NCBI RefSeq assembly: GCF_030273125.1
Contig: NC_081526.1
Span: 34,128,025 to 34,192,024 of the forward strand
Source of the DNA: Centropristis striata
Taxonomy: Eukaryota; Chordata; Actinopteri; Perciformes; Serranidae
Direction: 5' to 3'
Length of the DNA stretch: 64,000 nucleotides
Part shown: in pieces, positions 61,469-64,000 of the stretch
Layout: each line of letters opens with the position of its first letter
Numbering within the stretch: position 1 is the stretch's first letter
The notes under the pieces: generated by a model
Told to the model about the DNA's origin: nothing
Databases searched by the model: none
The model's input: only the letters and a program-made list of their open reading frames with translations
Translations under genes and position numbers: made by a program

Positions 61469-63926
61469 CACTTCTTGCTTTTATAGATAGATATAAAGTA
61501 AAAAAGCAAAATATGTAAGCTCAACCAATATAGTGAACTAAATGAACATAATTAACACAACTGTTTTCATATTGGCTCATATCGGACATCTGCTGTAGGC
61601 GAATATTGGCCGTTGTAATCGGCCTTCCAATAAATTGGTCAGGCTCATATTAAAATCTTCCGTGTGGTATTAGAGAACACATTTTAATGTAATTTCCGAA
61701 TATCTACAAATTTAAGGGAAACAGTCCCTTCTTGGTGCCCCTATGGTAGCTAAAACATGATGGAGTGTCTCGAGGGTGCCCTTAAAATTGACAAAAAACG
61801 ATGCAATGTCATACAGGCTGATTCACATGCAAGGAAAACTCAGTGCGGATGGGGCAGTTTTTAGTTGTTTTATGCCCCCATACCCCATCAGACAGTCCCA
61901 CTTTGCTGTGGAAATGAGGAATTGGTTCATTGAGAGAACAGCTGCTGGAGCCACTTCTGCCCTTGAACCACTGCAGAATAAAAGAGTCATTAGGAGTTCA
62001 CGTCATCAAATCAGCAGCAGCCAAAACTCAAACAGTGGAAAACAGTGTGGAGAATGTGATGATAATAATGGAAGGTTACAGTCTCCTCATCGCTCCACAC
62101 AGCTTCAGAGGACAATTCACTTACACGTTGAATTCCTTTTATACAGAAGTGATTGCATTCACTTGAAAAAAAAAGTTTTTTTTTAGTTTAGAGAGCAACA
62201 AACAAACAGACGCATTCATTCCTTTATTGAGAGCTCGATTTAATGGAAGCAAACATGTTAGTTTGTTTAGTTTATTTAAGTTTTACTTTGATCTGGGTTC
62301 TGGGTCTGGAGTCACTATAGATCCATGGGAGTCACTTGCAGGTTGGATGTTCACGTGTGATTTCGAAGTATCTCGATAATTCAGGAAAAAAAATTACCCT
62401 GAAAAACCGAAAAAAAAATGTCAGAAAAACAAGGGACTAAAAATTACTCCCTAAAACAGAAATCATTTCCCCGAAAAACAAACCAAAAAATAAATTACTC
62501 AGAAAAACCTTCTTTTCTTTTTTTTTCAAGTGAATTGCAATACGCTTCCGTTCTTTTACAAACTTTTTGGACAGGCTTTTTTTTTTTTTGCCTTGATTGG
62601 ACATACAGTAGGAACCTGGTCTCACAGGAATCCGTGAAATAGCCACGGATTTGCTTAACTCAAAATCCGTGGAATAGCCACGGAATCACTCAAATTTCCG
62701 TGAAACTGACATGGATTTCGTTACAATGCAAGTTAATGACAGTTATATCCCGTGGCTATTCCATGGATATTTTTTCCTATTGGTTTGTTCCAAGTCACGT
62801 GACTTTCAAGGTCCCGGCGGTCAGAACAAAAAACATAAAAATGGATTTTGATCACATTTCTAGCAAGAAATATATGTTTTATTTTCTAATATTCACTCAG
62901 TGAATGTACATAATCACTTTGTATGTTGGAATAGCCACGGGATATGACTGTCATTAACTTGCATTGTAGCGAAATCTGTGTCAGTTTCACGGAAATTTGA
63001 CTGATTCCGTGGCTATTCCACGGATTTTGAGTTAAGCAAATCCGTGGCTATTGTCCGTTCAAAATAATAGCAGTCCAATGTGACTAACCAGATTAATCCA
63101 GGTTTTTAGTATATTTTTTATTGCTACATGGCAAACAAGGTACCAGTAGGTGCAGTAGATTCTCAGAAAACCAACAAGACCCAGCATTCATGATATGTAC
63201 GCTCTTAAGGCTGTACAATTGGGCAGTGAGGTCATCAATTCTGTGAAAAACAGGTGTGAATCAGGTGGCCTCTATTGAAGGATGAAGCCAGCACTTGAAC
63301 ACTGAACATGCATTTCTCTTTTTTTCTCTCGTACTGGTGGACTCAATGGGGGAGCGCCATGCTTGGTGGTGCCCCCATGTTGAAAAAGAAAGCAGCAAAA
63401 GTGCCTCTTGGATGCCCCCATGGTAGATAAAAACATGATAAAAACTTGATAAAGTGCCTTTCAAGTGGAGGAAATGAGATGTGGCCTTTAAGGTGCCCTT
63501 GAAATTGAGAAAAGACAATGCAGTGTCGACAAAGTTTCCACAGCTGGAACTGAACCTGAGACTTTGTGGTTACGTGGCCAATCAGCTAACAAGGACATGT
63601 TTTTCTATGACACACCAACTTTTACATATCGTCTTTTATTCTGGGTTTCTTGCATTTAAGTAAAAGTCATATGCATAAAACAGGGGGAAACTACAGTGTT
63701 AATACATACACTTTTATTTAATTTCTTCTGCCTCCAGGCTATAAACACACTGATTGTTCCTGAGAAGTTTTAAATTGTCTCAAATCAACTTGTTTTGTCC
63801 TCAGAGTCTCCACTGTGGCTCCATTTCATAAAGAATGCCTCACCTGCGGTCTCTTCAGATCAAAGTGCACCTACTACGACTCTGTCCTCAGCCCGAACTA
63901 TCACCATGTTCTCCTCAGCTGCAGAG
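16736..63926 (+). CDS. dpp10: dpp10-like gene, partial: inactive dipeptidyl peptidase, Kv4 channel auxiliary subunit (15 exons)
   Basis: Fifteen exons join in one frame without a stop and with GT-AG introns throughout, giving about 473 residues. The product would be a type II membrane protein: a short cytoplasmic tail, one transmembrane helix (ISLLVIAAVLSLIGLSIVLL), then a beta-propeller. The family binds Kv4 potassium channels and tunes A-type current. It is a member of the S9B prolyl-peptidase family that lacks peptidase activity. Seen here: RNWKG before the membrane helix; TFKAS...SPDL...YDVKQ; IFENNIYYQ; RLTSSG.EGIIFNG; VAHWWSPD; INDSLVP; EYYITMVKW; NRAQN; NEEPVFSKD; LTSGSWEV; YFLSTE. DPP10 is preferred to DPP6 because of TFKAS, LLGYDVKQ and SSS.RLTSSG. 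The first exon(s) are not found upstream, and the hydrolase domain with the degenerate catalytic site lies beyond the window. Sequons: NET, NTT, NDS, NMS. Confidence 0.93.
16905..17120 (+). mobile_element. L2-clade LINE 3'-tail fragment in intron 1
   Basis: Contains gggcgagaggcggggtacac, gggcaatttcgagtcaccaa, ggactgtgggaggaagccgg and gagaacccacgctgacacgg in the canonical order. It stops in gagaacatg where a SINE begins at about 17121. Confidence 0.65.
17121..17310 (+). mobile_element. tRNA-derived SINE
   Basis: tRNA-like head with A-box-like tggctcacactggtagagcg and B box GGTTCGAATCC. It is followed by ccatgtcttctgtctgtcac and a tail caataaagcaaaaaaatgcc ending A-rich. It looks like a widespread percomorph tRNA SINE, directly abutting the L2 fragment. 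Confidence 0.75.
17773..17868 (+). CDS. dpp10: dpp10 exon: stalk and start of ectodomain
   Basis: Acceptor ttctgcag, donor gtaagt. 96 bp. It encodes DDGGKPFGSQ, then LTLDDLFQRNFQIHDPDAKW. The LxxEDLF...HDPEAKW pattern is diagnostic of DPP6/DPP10, the N-terminal strand that precedes blade 1. The last base pairs with the next exon as a split Asp codon. Confidence 0.94.
18936..18980. repeat. (AT)n microsatellite
   Basis: About 22 AT units without interruption, prone to cruciform extrusion. Confidence 0.96.
20007..20240. mobile_element. Possible MITE remnant (ACACTGCAAAAA start)
   Basis: Starts acactgcaaaaaccaactga and has tctttaaataagtaaaaaaa type motifs typical of a common fish miniature element. 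The right end is not identified. Confidence 0.3.
21056..21650. mobile_element. Non-autonomous Tc1-like element (CACTACTGGTCAAAAGTTTT ends)
   Basis: Ends CACTACTGGTCAAAAGTTTT and its inverse (aaaacttttgaccggtagtg), flanked by TA on both sides. A known fish Tc1-like layout of about 600 bp, with no transposase. The centre is a minisatellite (21240-21385). Confidence 0.85.
21240..21385. repeat. Minisatellite AAAGACACAAAATGAC(T/C)AA inside the Tc1-like element
   Basis: About seven imperfect copies, roughly 19-21 bp each. The Lys-rich and Phe-rich open frames over it are repeat artefacts. Confidence 0.9.
21651..22609. other. Intron 2, unassigned segment
   Basis: Short chance frames only. Confidence 0.5.
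22610..23135. mobile_element. CCGTG-hairpin fold-back element, copy A
   Basis: Terminal inverted repeats AACCTGGTCTCACAGG and CCTGTGAGACCATGTT. Each arm holds serial short hairpins: at about 22629, CCGTGGAATAGCCACGG at 22664, CCGTGAAACTGACACGG at 22695, and a CCCGTGG...CCATGG one at 22746. The other arm mirrors them. A decayed duplication cctaaac lies on both sides. No transposase. Related copies at 35789, 46171 and 62613. Confidence 0.85.
23136..24365. other. Intron 2, unassigned segment
   Basis: No exon, RNA gene or repeat identified. Confidence 0.5.
24366..24632. repeat. About 33-bp minisatellite (TATATGAGAGGTATTTTTTG) with one inverted unit
   Basis: Seven to eight plus-orientation units of tatatgagaggtattttttg type. 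They are preceded at 24366-24400 by one unit in reverse complement (acctctcatataaac), so the array begins with a hairpin. Confidence 0.9.
24633..25646. other. Intron 2, right end
   Basis: T-rich stretch at about 24818-24890, otherwise unassigned sequence up to the exon acceptor. Confidence 0.5.
25647..25741 (+). CDS. dpp10: dpp10 exon: propeller blade 1, glycosylated loop
   Basis: Acceptor ctctttcag, donor gtaagt. 95 bp ending in phase 0. Encodes DEEIIFRSWDGDIMKLNTHS then NETELLLKNTTF. Two N-glycosylation sequons (NET, NTT) occupy the same place as in mammalian DPP10. Confidence 0.94.
26230..26474. mobile_element. Decayed hAT-like terminal fragment, copy 2
   Basis: Second copy of the repeat at 13796-14033, ending in attattcccatcccta, in the short intron before the next exon. 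Confidence 0.55.
26815..26889 (+). CDS. dpp10: dpp10 exon: propeller strand TFKAS...YDVKQ
   Basis: Acceptor cccatag, donor gtgaga. 75 bp, phase 0 at both ends. Encodes ATFKASKFAVSPDLNFVLLG then YDVKQ. TFKAS and YDVKQ point to DPP10 rather than DPP6. Confidence 0.95.
26890..27357 (+). other. Start of the 19.0-kb intron 5
   Basis: Unassigned except for a short TGAC run at about 27308-27326. The intron runs to 45906 and holds most of the mobile elements listed next. Confidence 0.6.
27358..27617 (+). mobile_element. TATGAGGGG element, 3'-truncated and diverged copy
   Basis: Begins TATGAGGGGCATTTTATGCC like the copies at 1267 and 2693. It follows them through gtgtacagcgcctatgc and cgtgacatgaagacc to gaacgtagcggacgc, where homology stops. 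It is older than the other two (many substitutions and small deletions). No right terminus. Confidence 0.8.
27661..27966 (+). mobile_element. tRNA-derived SINE, copy 1
   Basis: tRNA-like head (A box agctcagttggtagagcggg, B box GGTTCGATCC), then a conserved body: ttgagcaagatactgaaccc, cccaatggtggcagg, gtaaagcgctttgagtgg, tatataagtgcaggtccatt. Two more copies are at 29634 (-) and 58134 (+). Confidence 0.82.
27967..29633. other. Intron 5, unassigned segment
   Basis: Contains a poly-T tract at about 28678-28709 and chance frames only. Confidence 0.5.
29634..29906 (-). mobile_element. tRNA-derived SINE, copy 2 (minus strand)
   Basis: Reverse complement of the body at 27661. Starts gtgcacttatatagcgcttt and ends in the tRNA-like head gatcgaaccaccaacc...actgagccacagcc. 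Confidence 0.8.
29907..32228. other. Intron 5, unassigned segment with one odd open stretch
   Basis: Overlapping plus-strand frames of 77 and 99 codons lie at 31811-32114. I do not recognise either product and see no splice or gene context, so they are not called. The rest is unremarkable. Confidence 0.45.
32404..32571 (+). pseudogene. RecQ-like helicase N-terminus, truncated by a palindrome
   Basis: Open from ATG for about 55 codons: MAAAAAKLSIAADG, then VLNSLERKLKGERS. It then reads through palindromic Ser/Ala/Leu sequence to a stop. The first about 27 residues correspond to the other two copies. The motif-0 and Walker A parts are absent. Confidence 0.6.
32483..32634. repeat. GC-rich palindrome with GCTAGCGGC/TATTAGC sub-repeats
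   Basis: Outer arms CTCTCGGCGGCTCCGCTG (left) and CAGCGGAGCCGCCGAGAG (right). Inner arms GGTAGCGGGGCTATTAGC and GCTAATAGCCCCGCTACC. Between them are repeats of GTCGCTAGCGGCTA. Strong cruciform or hairpin potential. Confidence 0.92.
32996..35788. other. Intron 5, unassigned segment
   Basis: Includes a short AAGTC run near 33915-33937 and an ATG/GAT run near 35499-35528. No gene is supported. Confidence 0.5.
35789..36505. mobile_element. CCGTG-hairpin fold-back element, copy B (longest, with centre)
   Basis: Same ends as copy A, flanked by ATATAATC(C) on both sides (8-9 bp duplication). It alone keeps a centre of about 200 bp (36150-36370), itself bounded by inverted CACTTTGTGGCGAAGA/TTCTTCGCCACAAAGTG. 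It contains ATGGCGGACAGTTCTC at 36001 starting a 24-codon frame, and another 71-codon frame at 36065. Neither is recognised. Confidence 0.85.
36506..37400. other. Intron 5, unassigned segment
   Basis: Nothing recognised. Confidence 0.5.
37400..37790. repeat. Diverged direct duplication, about 222-bp period
   Basis: Paired phrases in the same order: catcttgcagacagacctga / catcttgcagacagaactga; tttttacacatccgcatcat / tttttacacatcagcatcat; cagtttattttgggttcaca / cagttcattttgggtacatg. An old tandem duplication, not a known transposon. Confidence 0.75.
38047..39309. repeat. Giant inverted repeat of hAT-like sequence, arms about 460 bp, spacer about 340 bp
   Basis: The left arm 38047-38520 is the reverse complement of 38858-39309. 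Check phrases: agactatctctccactcc versus ggagtggagagatagtct, and ccgtttcatttcatataaat versus atttatatgaaatgaaatgg. Each side includes a hAT-type terminus: caggggtcggcaacctttat on the left, caggggtaggcaacatgtgg in the spacer, ataaaggttgcctgac on the right. Best read as two hAT miniatures head to head, now mildly diverged. Confidence 0.85.
39653..40039. mobile_element. MITE-like repeat (CACTGTAAAAAAT...TTTTTTATAGTG)
   Basis: Ends are a short inverted pair. Internal phrases such as tacagtaaaacac, actgtaatttttacggtgaa and gttctggcaaccac are typical of a common fish miniature element. Confidence 0.6.
40040..41122. other. Intron 5, unassigned segment
   Basis: No domain-bearing frame or repeat recognised. 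Confidence 0.5.
41123..41832 (+). mobile_element. Dispersed repeat, 'actgaacagcgactccttgg' family, copy 2 (longest left part)
   Basis: Starts catagactgtatataaaaaa, then gtcacccattggtttgtggc, gccatcttgtgtcgccatct, and the shared aactgaacagcgactccttg block. It continues through cacgttgccgtggatacgca and acctgtcaatcaaagg to attgagaccatagtgttg. It shows the full internal order that is deleted at 16031. Confidence 0.7.
41833..43900. other. Intron 5, unassigned segment
   Basis: Contains a short gatcagga/gagtca run at about 43510-43540. The open frame at 42188-42562 shows no known domain. Confidence 0.5.
44093..44364 (+). pseudogene. RecQ-like helicase fragment with intact Walker A
   Basis: ATG at 44093 gives MAAADAKLS, then a frameshift and an in-frame stop (TTA to TAA) precede ERKFISKEEQRL. 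From 44152 the frame is open for 70 codons: KKDVLALLPTGFGKSLIYQ is a complete P-loop, then LAPL, then unrelated residues to TGA at 44362. Motif Ia and the DExH box are missing. Clearly dead, but it shows the ancestral P-loop. Confidence 0.7.
44483..44523. repeat. (CA)n microsatellite inside the transposon
   Basis: CA run with two GA interruptions. The Cys-Val frames on the minus strand are artefacts. Confidence 0.93.
44850..45906. other. Right end of intron 5
   Basis: At 45100-45215 is a probable hAT relic (gacccctagtgggggttgtg, ggttgggaaccagtgg). The rest is unassigned up to the T-rich tract before the acceptor. Confidence 0.45.
45907..45959 (+). CDS. dpp10: dpp10 exon: propeller strand VYQHSFFASY
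   Basis: Acceptor ttttttttttag, donor gtgagt. 53 bp, ends in phase 2 (ag of an Arg codon). Encodes VYQHSFFASYLIYNLYT, matching the family pattern of an aromatic-rich YNIHT strand. Confidence 0.94.
46137..46168. repeat. TTG-rich short repeat next to a fold-back copy
   Basis: tttgttgttgtttgttgttg type run ending where copy C begins. Confidence 0.8.
46171..46617. mobile_element. CCGTG-hairpin fold-back element, copy C (left-truncated)
   Basis: Enters inside the left arm at aaatttccgtgaaactgac, directly after the TTG-rich run. It keeps the centre in the short form and the complete right arm to cctgtgagaccaggtt. It sits in the 802-bp intron between two propeller exons. Confidence 0.85.
46762..46843 (+). 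CDS. dpp10: dpp10 exon: EVRELNPPEV...WGVHGQQL
   Basis: The acceptor is the first AG in catcagagag; it gives the Arg codon aga and then GAG (Glu). Donor gtgagt. 82 bp ending phase 0. Encodes EVRELNPPEVSDSVLQFASW then GVHGQQL. LNPPEV and WG..GQQL are strongly conserved in DPP6/10. Two further in-line AGs could confuse gene finders. Confidence 0.94.
46844..47298. other. Intron 7, left part, unassigned
   Basis: Nothing recognised. Confidence 0.5.
47299..47585. repeat. Minisatellite, about 45-55 bp unit, six copies
   Basis: Unit contains cacattttttaggcattttt, gggatattttgtcca and tttgttacacac with length variation. The His/Phe/Leu-rich open frame across it is an artefact. Confidence 0.92.
47586..48461. 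other. Intron 7, right part, unassigned
   Basis: Nothing recognised. Confidence 0.5.
48462..48582 (+). CDS. dpp10: dpp10 exon: IFENNIYYQ...RLTSSG...DWLYE
   Basis: Acceptor atcctgcag, donor gtaatg. 121 bp, ends with one base of a Glu codon. Encodes IYIFENNIYYQMDVQSSSW, RLTSSGQEGIIFNG, ITDWLYE. FENNIYY and DWLYEEE are the best-conserved S9B propeller motifs. In active DPP4 the corresponding WVYEEE loop holds the N-terminus-binding glutamates. Confidence 0.96.
48583..49947. other. Intron 8, unassigned
   Basis: AT-rich, no repeat or gene recognised. Confidence 0.5.
49948..50102 (+). CDS. dpp10: dpp10 exon: EEVLHTQVAHWWSPD...INDSLVP
   Basis: Acceptor tttttcag, donor gtaaaa. 155 bp, ends phase 0. 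Encodes EEVLHTQVAHWWSPDSSRLA, YLTINDSLVPNMLLPRL, TGSLYPRGKEYPYPK. It includes one N-glycosylation sequon (NDS). HWWSPDG is here HWWSPDS. Confidence 0.96.
50103..50347. other. Start of the 7.6-kb intron 9
   Basis: Unassigned; the intron runs to 57684. Confidence 0.5.
50348..51070. mobile_element. hAT-like element (TAAGGCCCCGTTCACACGAG ends)
   Basis: Inverted ends TAAGGCCCCGTTCACACGAG and CTCGTGTGAACGGGGCCTA. Internal gcgtctt/cgtcaccgtc phrases. No clean target duplication and no transposase. The phrase GGCCCCGTTCACAC is widespread in fish non-autonomous hAT elements. Confidence 0.75.
51071..51780. other. Intron 9, unassigned
   Basis: Nothing recognised. Confidence 0.5.
51781..52395 (+). mobile_element. 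5'-truncated non-LTR retrotransposon: reverse-transcriptase C-terminus plus 3' UTR
   Basis: The frame ending at 52105 carries the usual last block of fish LINE ORF2: MLPDCIQKMFNLRQSHYHFR, a basic stretch, VNLWNKLEKDLKTCNTINLF, then KK and a stop. The downstream 3' UTR has the phrase cagggtaggcgtaataagct typical of these elements. The likely polymerase and endonuclease parts are absent, so it is a dead-on-arrival copy. Confidence 0.7.
52396..52670. mobile_element. Possible fragment of a dispersed repeat
   Basis: Phrases gtgttttggttaatttcctt, ttttggtgcacacc and gttcacaaacgaacc, ending ttgtgaacgcgccctga, resemble a common fish DNA-transposon fragment. Boundaries are uncertain. Confidence 0.35.
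52671..53559. other. Intron 9, unassigned
   Basis: Nothing recognised. Confidence 0.5.
53560..54330 (-). mobile_element. Dispersed repeat, 'actgaacagcgactccttgg' family, copy 3 (minus), interrupted by a MITE
   Basis: On the minus strand it follows the copy at 41123: gttatgagaccaaaccg, aaacatcctttttta, cacgttgccatgg, acctgtcaatcaaagg and so on, to ggaggttgccgcc. The MITE at 53908-54263 splits it, and the two halves join exactly across the TA target. Confidence 0.8.
53908..54263. mobile_element. Tc1/mariner-type MITE, copy 2
   Basis: Same palindromic sequence and CAGTACAGGCCAAAAGTTTG ends as 6302-6668, flanked by TA. It is nested in the dispersed repeat at 53560-54330, so it is the younger of the two. 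Confidence 0.9.
54376..54739. mobile_element. hAT-like element copy 2 (left-truncated, ...CACCTCTA)
   Basis: Shares gatatcaaacatgtatggac, agaaacaacaagcttcactg and ccacctctag with the copies at 8792 and 55655. The left half is missing. Confidence 0.6.
54740..55654. other. Intron 9, unassigned
   Basis: Nothing recognised. Confidence 0.5.
55655..57097. mobile_element. hAT-like element copy 3, interrupted by another hAT element
   Basis: Left part has tacttgagtcacgatacgat and the shared gatatcaaacatgtatggac block. Right part is aatattgccagcaaaatatc to cccacctctag. The 848-bp insertion at 56193 divides it. Confidence 0.7.
56193..57040. mobile_element. Nested hAT element with perfect 8-bp TSD
   Basis: Ends TAGGGGTGTGC and TGACACCACTA. 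Perfect 8-bp duplication TAATATTG at 56185-56192 and 57041-57048. Subterminal gattcgattacgattcacc and tgcgatgcatcgccgaatca are inverted. The internal frame at 56205-56573 shows no transposase motif. Confidence 0.88.
57098..57684. other. Right end of intron 9, unassigned
   Basis: No repeat recognised; ends in the acceptor ttttttaccgtag. Confidence 0.5.
57685..57782 (+). CDS. dpp10: dpp10 exon: GQINPTARLYVVTL...PPDSFEK
   Basis: Acceptor accgtag, donor gtatga. 98 bp, ends phase 2. Encodes MGQINPTARLYVVTLDGSS, ITTELRPPDSFEK. NPT..LYVV and PPDSF match DPP10. The Met at the exon start replaces an Ala seen in mammals. Confidence 0.94.
57881..58004 (+). CDS. dpp10: dpp10 exon: EYYITMVKW...NRAQNMSILSLCD
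   Basis: Acceptor tttccctag, donor gtaagg. 124 bp, separated by only 98 bp from the previous exon. Encodes (S)EYYITMVKWVTQDR, LSVRWVNRAQNMSILSLC, DVTTGGCTK. Contains an NMS sequon and the CDVTTGGC cysteine pair typical of the family. Confidence 0.96.
58080..58118 (+). CDS. dpp10: dpp10 microexon: KHVMTSEKWLDRQ
   Basis: 39 bp, phase 0 both sides. Acceptor aacgcag after a 75-bp intron, donor gtgagt. Encodes 13 residues matching the KYEMTSDTWLSQQ position of mammalian DPP10. Confidence 0.94.
58134..58420 (+). mobile_element. tRNA-derived SINE, copy 3, 15 bp from an exon
   Basis: Head agggctcagttggtagagcg with B box GGTTCGATCC; body ttgagcaagctattgacccc and taaagcgctttggataaaag; tail tatataagtgcaccccccc. 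Starts only about 15 bp after the microexon ends. Confidence 0.82.
58648..58922 (+). mobile_element. Dispersed repeat, 'actgaacagcgactccttgg' family, copy 4 (right half)
   Basis: Shares atcttctattttcttctaaa, attctcttgaagaagat, agcgccccctgctgg, gcttaaggcacttcctggtt and ggaggttgccgcctg with the copy at 16031. The left half is missing. Confidence 0.68.
58923..59243. other. Right end of intron 12
   Basis: A 16-base poly-A tract at about 58995; nothing else recognised. Confidence 0.5.
59244..59351 (+). CDS. dpp10: dpp10 exon: NEEPVFSKD...HITMISNQ
   Basis: Acceptor tttctccag, donor gtaaaa. 108 bp, phase 0 both sides. Encodes NEEPVFSKDCMTFFITMPL, KHGGLGTFSHITMISNQ. NEEPVFS.D is invariant in the family. 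The residue after it is Cys where mammals have Gly. Confidence 0.96.
59805..59896 (+). CDS. dpp10: dpp10 exon: LTSGSWEV..ILAYDES
   Basis: Acceptor tgtttctcag, donor gtaagc. 92 bp, ends phase 2. Encodes SEGQEINLRHLTSGSWEVSQ, ILAYDESTNS. LTSG.WEV and ILAYDE are family hallmarks. Confidence 0.96.
59929..60452. mobile_element. CGGTGG-ended element with 21-bp tandem repeats in both arms
   Basis: Ends TACGGTGGCCCTGAAGTGCA and TTGCACTTCAGGGCCACCGTA; TA may be the target. The left arm continues with three units of aacacgccagcaattc type. The right arm has five inverted units (gaattgctggcgtgttg). The middle is unique with no transposase. It starts 32 bp after an exon donor. Confidence 0.82.
60510..60557 (+). 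CDS. dpp10: dpp10 exon: YFLSTEEGSTRRQLY
   Basis: Acceptor gtttttcag, donor gtaaca. 48 bp, enters with the last base of a Val codon and ends phase 2. Encodes YFLSTEEGSTRRQLY, the highly conserved propeller strand. Confidence 0.95.
60757..60822. mobile_element. Short Tc1-type fragment
   Basis: aatttccaaaaagttgggat and taaataaaaacaaaatgcaa resemble a very common fish Tc1-like sequence. Too short for ends. Confidence 0.35.
60823..62612. other. Intron 15: microsatellites and unassigned DNA
   Basis: CA run at 61211-61248 followed by TTTA units to 61266, and a CA run at 61424-61465. At 61280-61410 the phrase tagcacctttcaaaaccagg resembles a dispersed fish repeat. A purine-rich tract lies at 62385-62510. 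The open frame at 61776-62186 shows no known domain. Confidence 0.55.
62613..63053. mobile_element. CCGTG-hairpin fold-back element, copy D (right-truncated)
   Basis: Starts AACCTGGTCTCACAGG like copy A and runs through both arms. It stops abruptly in tccgtggctattg, some 30 bp short of the right end, where a Tc1-like fragment begins. It lacks the ATGGCGGAC portion. Confidence 0.85.
63054..63245. mobile_element. Tc1-like fragment (GTTCAAAATAATAGCAGT start)
   Basis: Phrases ttcaaaataatagcagtcca, taaccagattaatccaggtt, accagtaggtgcagtagatt and cagcattcatgatatgtacg follow the order of a common fish Tc1-like element. The right end is lost. Confidence 0.55.
63246..63804. other. Right end of intron 15
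   Basis: The segment 63300-63540 shares phrases (gcccccatggtagataaaaa, aaggtgcccttgaaattga) with 61728-61815, suggesting another dispersed repeat of unknown class. Confidence 0.4.
63805..63926 (+). CDS. dpp10: dpp10 exon: cysteine-rich end of the propeller
   Basis: Acceptor ttgtcctcag; the first AG is used so that aga completes Arg. Donor gtaaca at 63927. 122 bp, ends phase 1. Encodes VSTVAPFHKECLTCGLFR, SKCTYYDSVLSPNYHHV, LLSCR. The CxxC...C pattern matches the CISC...C of DPP10. Last exon inside the window. Confidence 0.95.
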
Positions 63927-64000
63927 GTAACACTAACACCTCATTATGATCAAACCAGCAGCAGCAGAATGTGAATCCAGTCAACAGCACATTTAACCCA

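Noticed and set aside
61776..62186. 136-codon frame in intron 15
   Set aside because: No domain, no splice-site support, and it lies between repeats in the intron of a gene on the same strand.

Overview
The window is nuclear DNA from a teleost fish, probably a percomorph. The evidence is a vertebrate multi-exon gene with canonical GT-AG introns, tRNA-derived fish SINEs, L2-clade LINE tails, many Tc1/mariner and hAT type miniature elements, and abundant CA/GT microsatellites. There is no bacterial, phage or organellar gene content, and most long open frames are low-complexity or transposon noise.

The one host gene I can support is on the + strand. It is a dpp10-like gene (inactive dipeptidyl-peptidase 10, a Kv4 potassium-channel auxiliary subunit). 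Fifteen consecutive exons lie between 16736 and 63926. They start with the exon for the single transmembrane segment and run through most of the beta-propeller ectodomain. All 15 join in frame with no stop (1,420 coding bases, about 473 codons). The first exon(s), with the cytoplasmic N-terminus and promoter, and the alpha/beta-hydrolase half are not seen. The latter must lie past the right edge. Introns range from 75 bp to 19.0 kb.

Everything else is intergenic or intronic repeat landscape. 1-4.3 kb: a CA-rich minisatellite interrupted by two near-identical inverted-repeat elements with perfect 7-bp target duplications. 6-9.4 kb: hAT-like elements, one carrying a nested Tc1/mariner MITE. 11-16.4 kb: a CCAA array, a relic of a RecQ-like helicase carrying transposon, and other dispersed repeats. 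21-24.6 kb: a Tc1-like element with an internal minisatellite, a fold-back element built from short CCGTG...CACGG hairpins, and a 33-bp minisatellite. 27-44.8 kb (the 19-kb intron 5): SINEs, more copies of the fold-back and helicase elements (two of the latter with perfect 9-bp target duplications), and a 1.26-kb giant inverted repeat. 46-63 kb: further fold-back copies, nested insertions near 54 and 56 kb, the 3' end of a LINE, and a CGGTGG-ended element 32 bp downstream of an exon.

The most interesting candidates are three dispersed families: the TAGCCTGG/9-bp family that carries the start of a RecQ-like helicase, the CCGTG-hairpin fold-back family, and the TATGAGGGG/7-bp family. Family names come from reading motifs and ends by eye; no database search was run.
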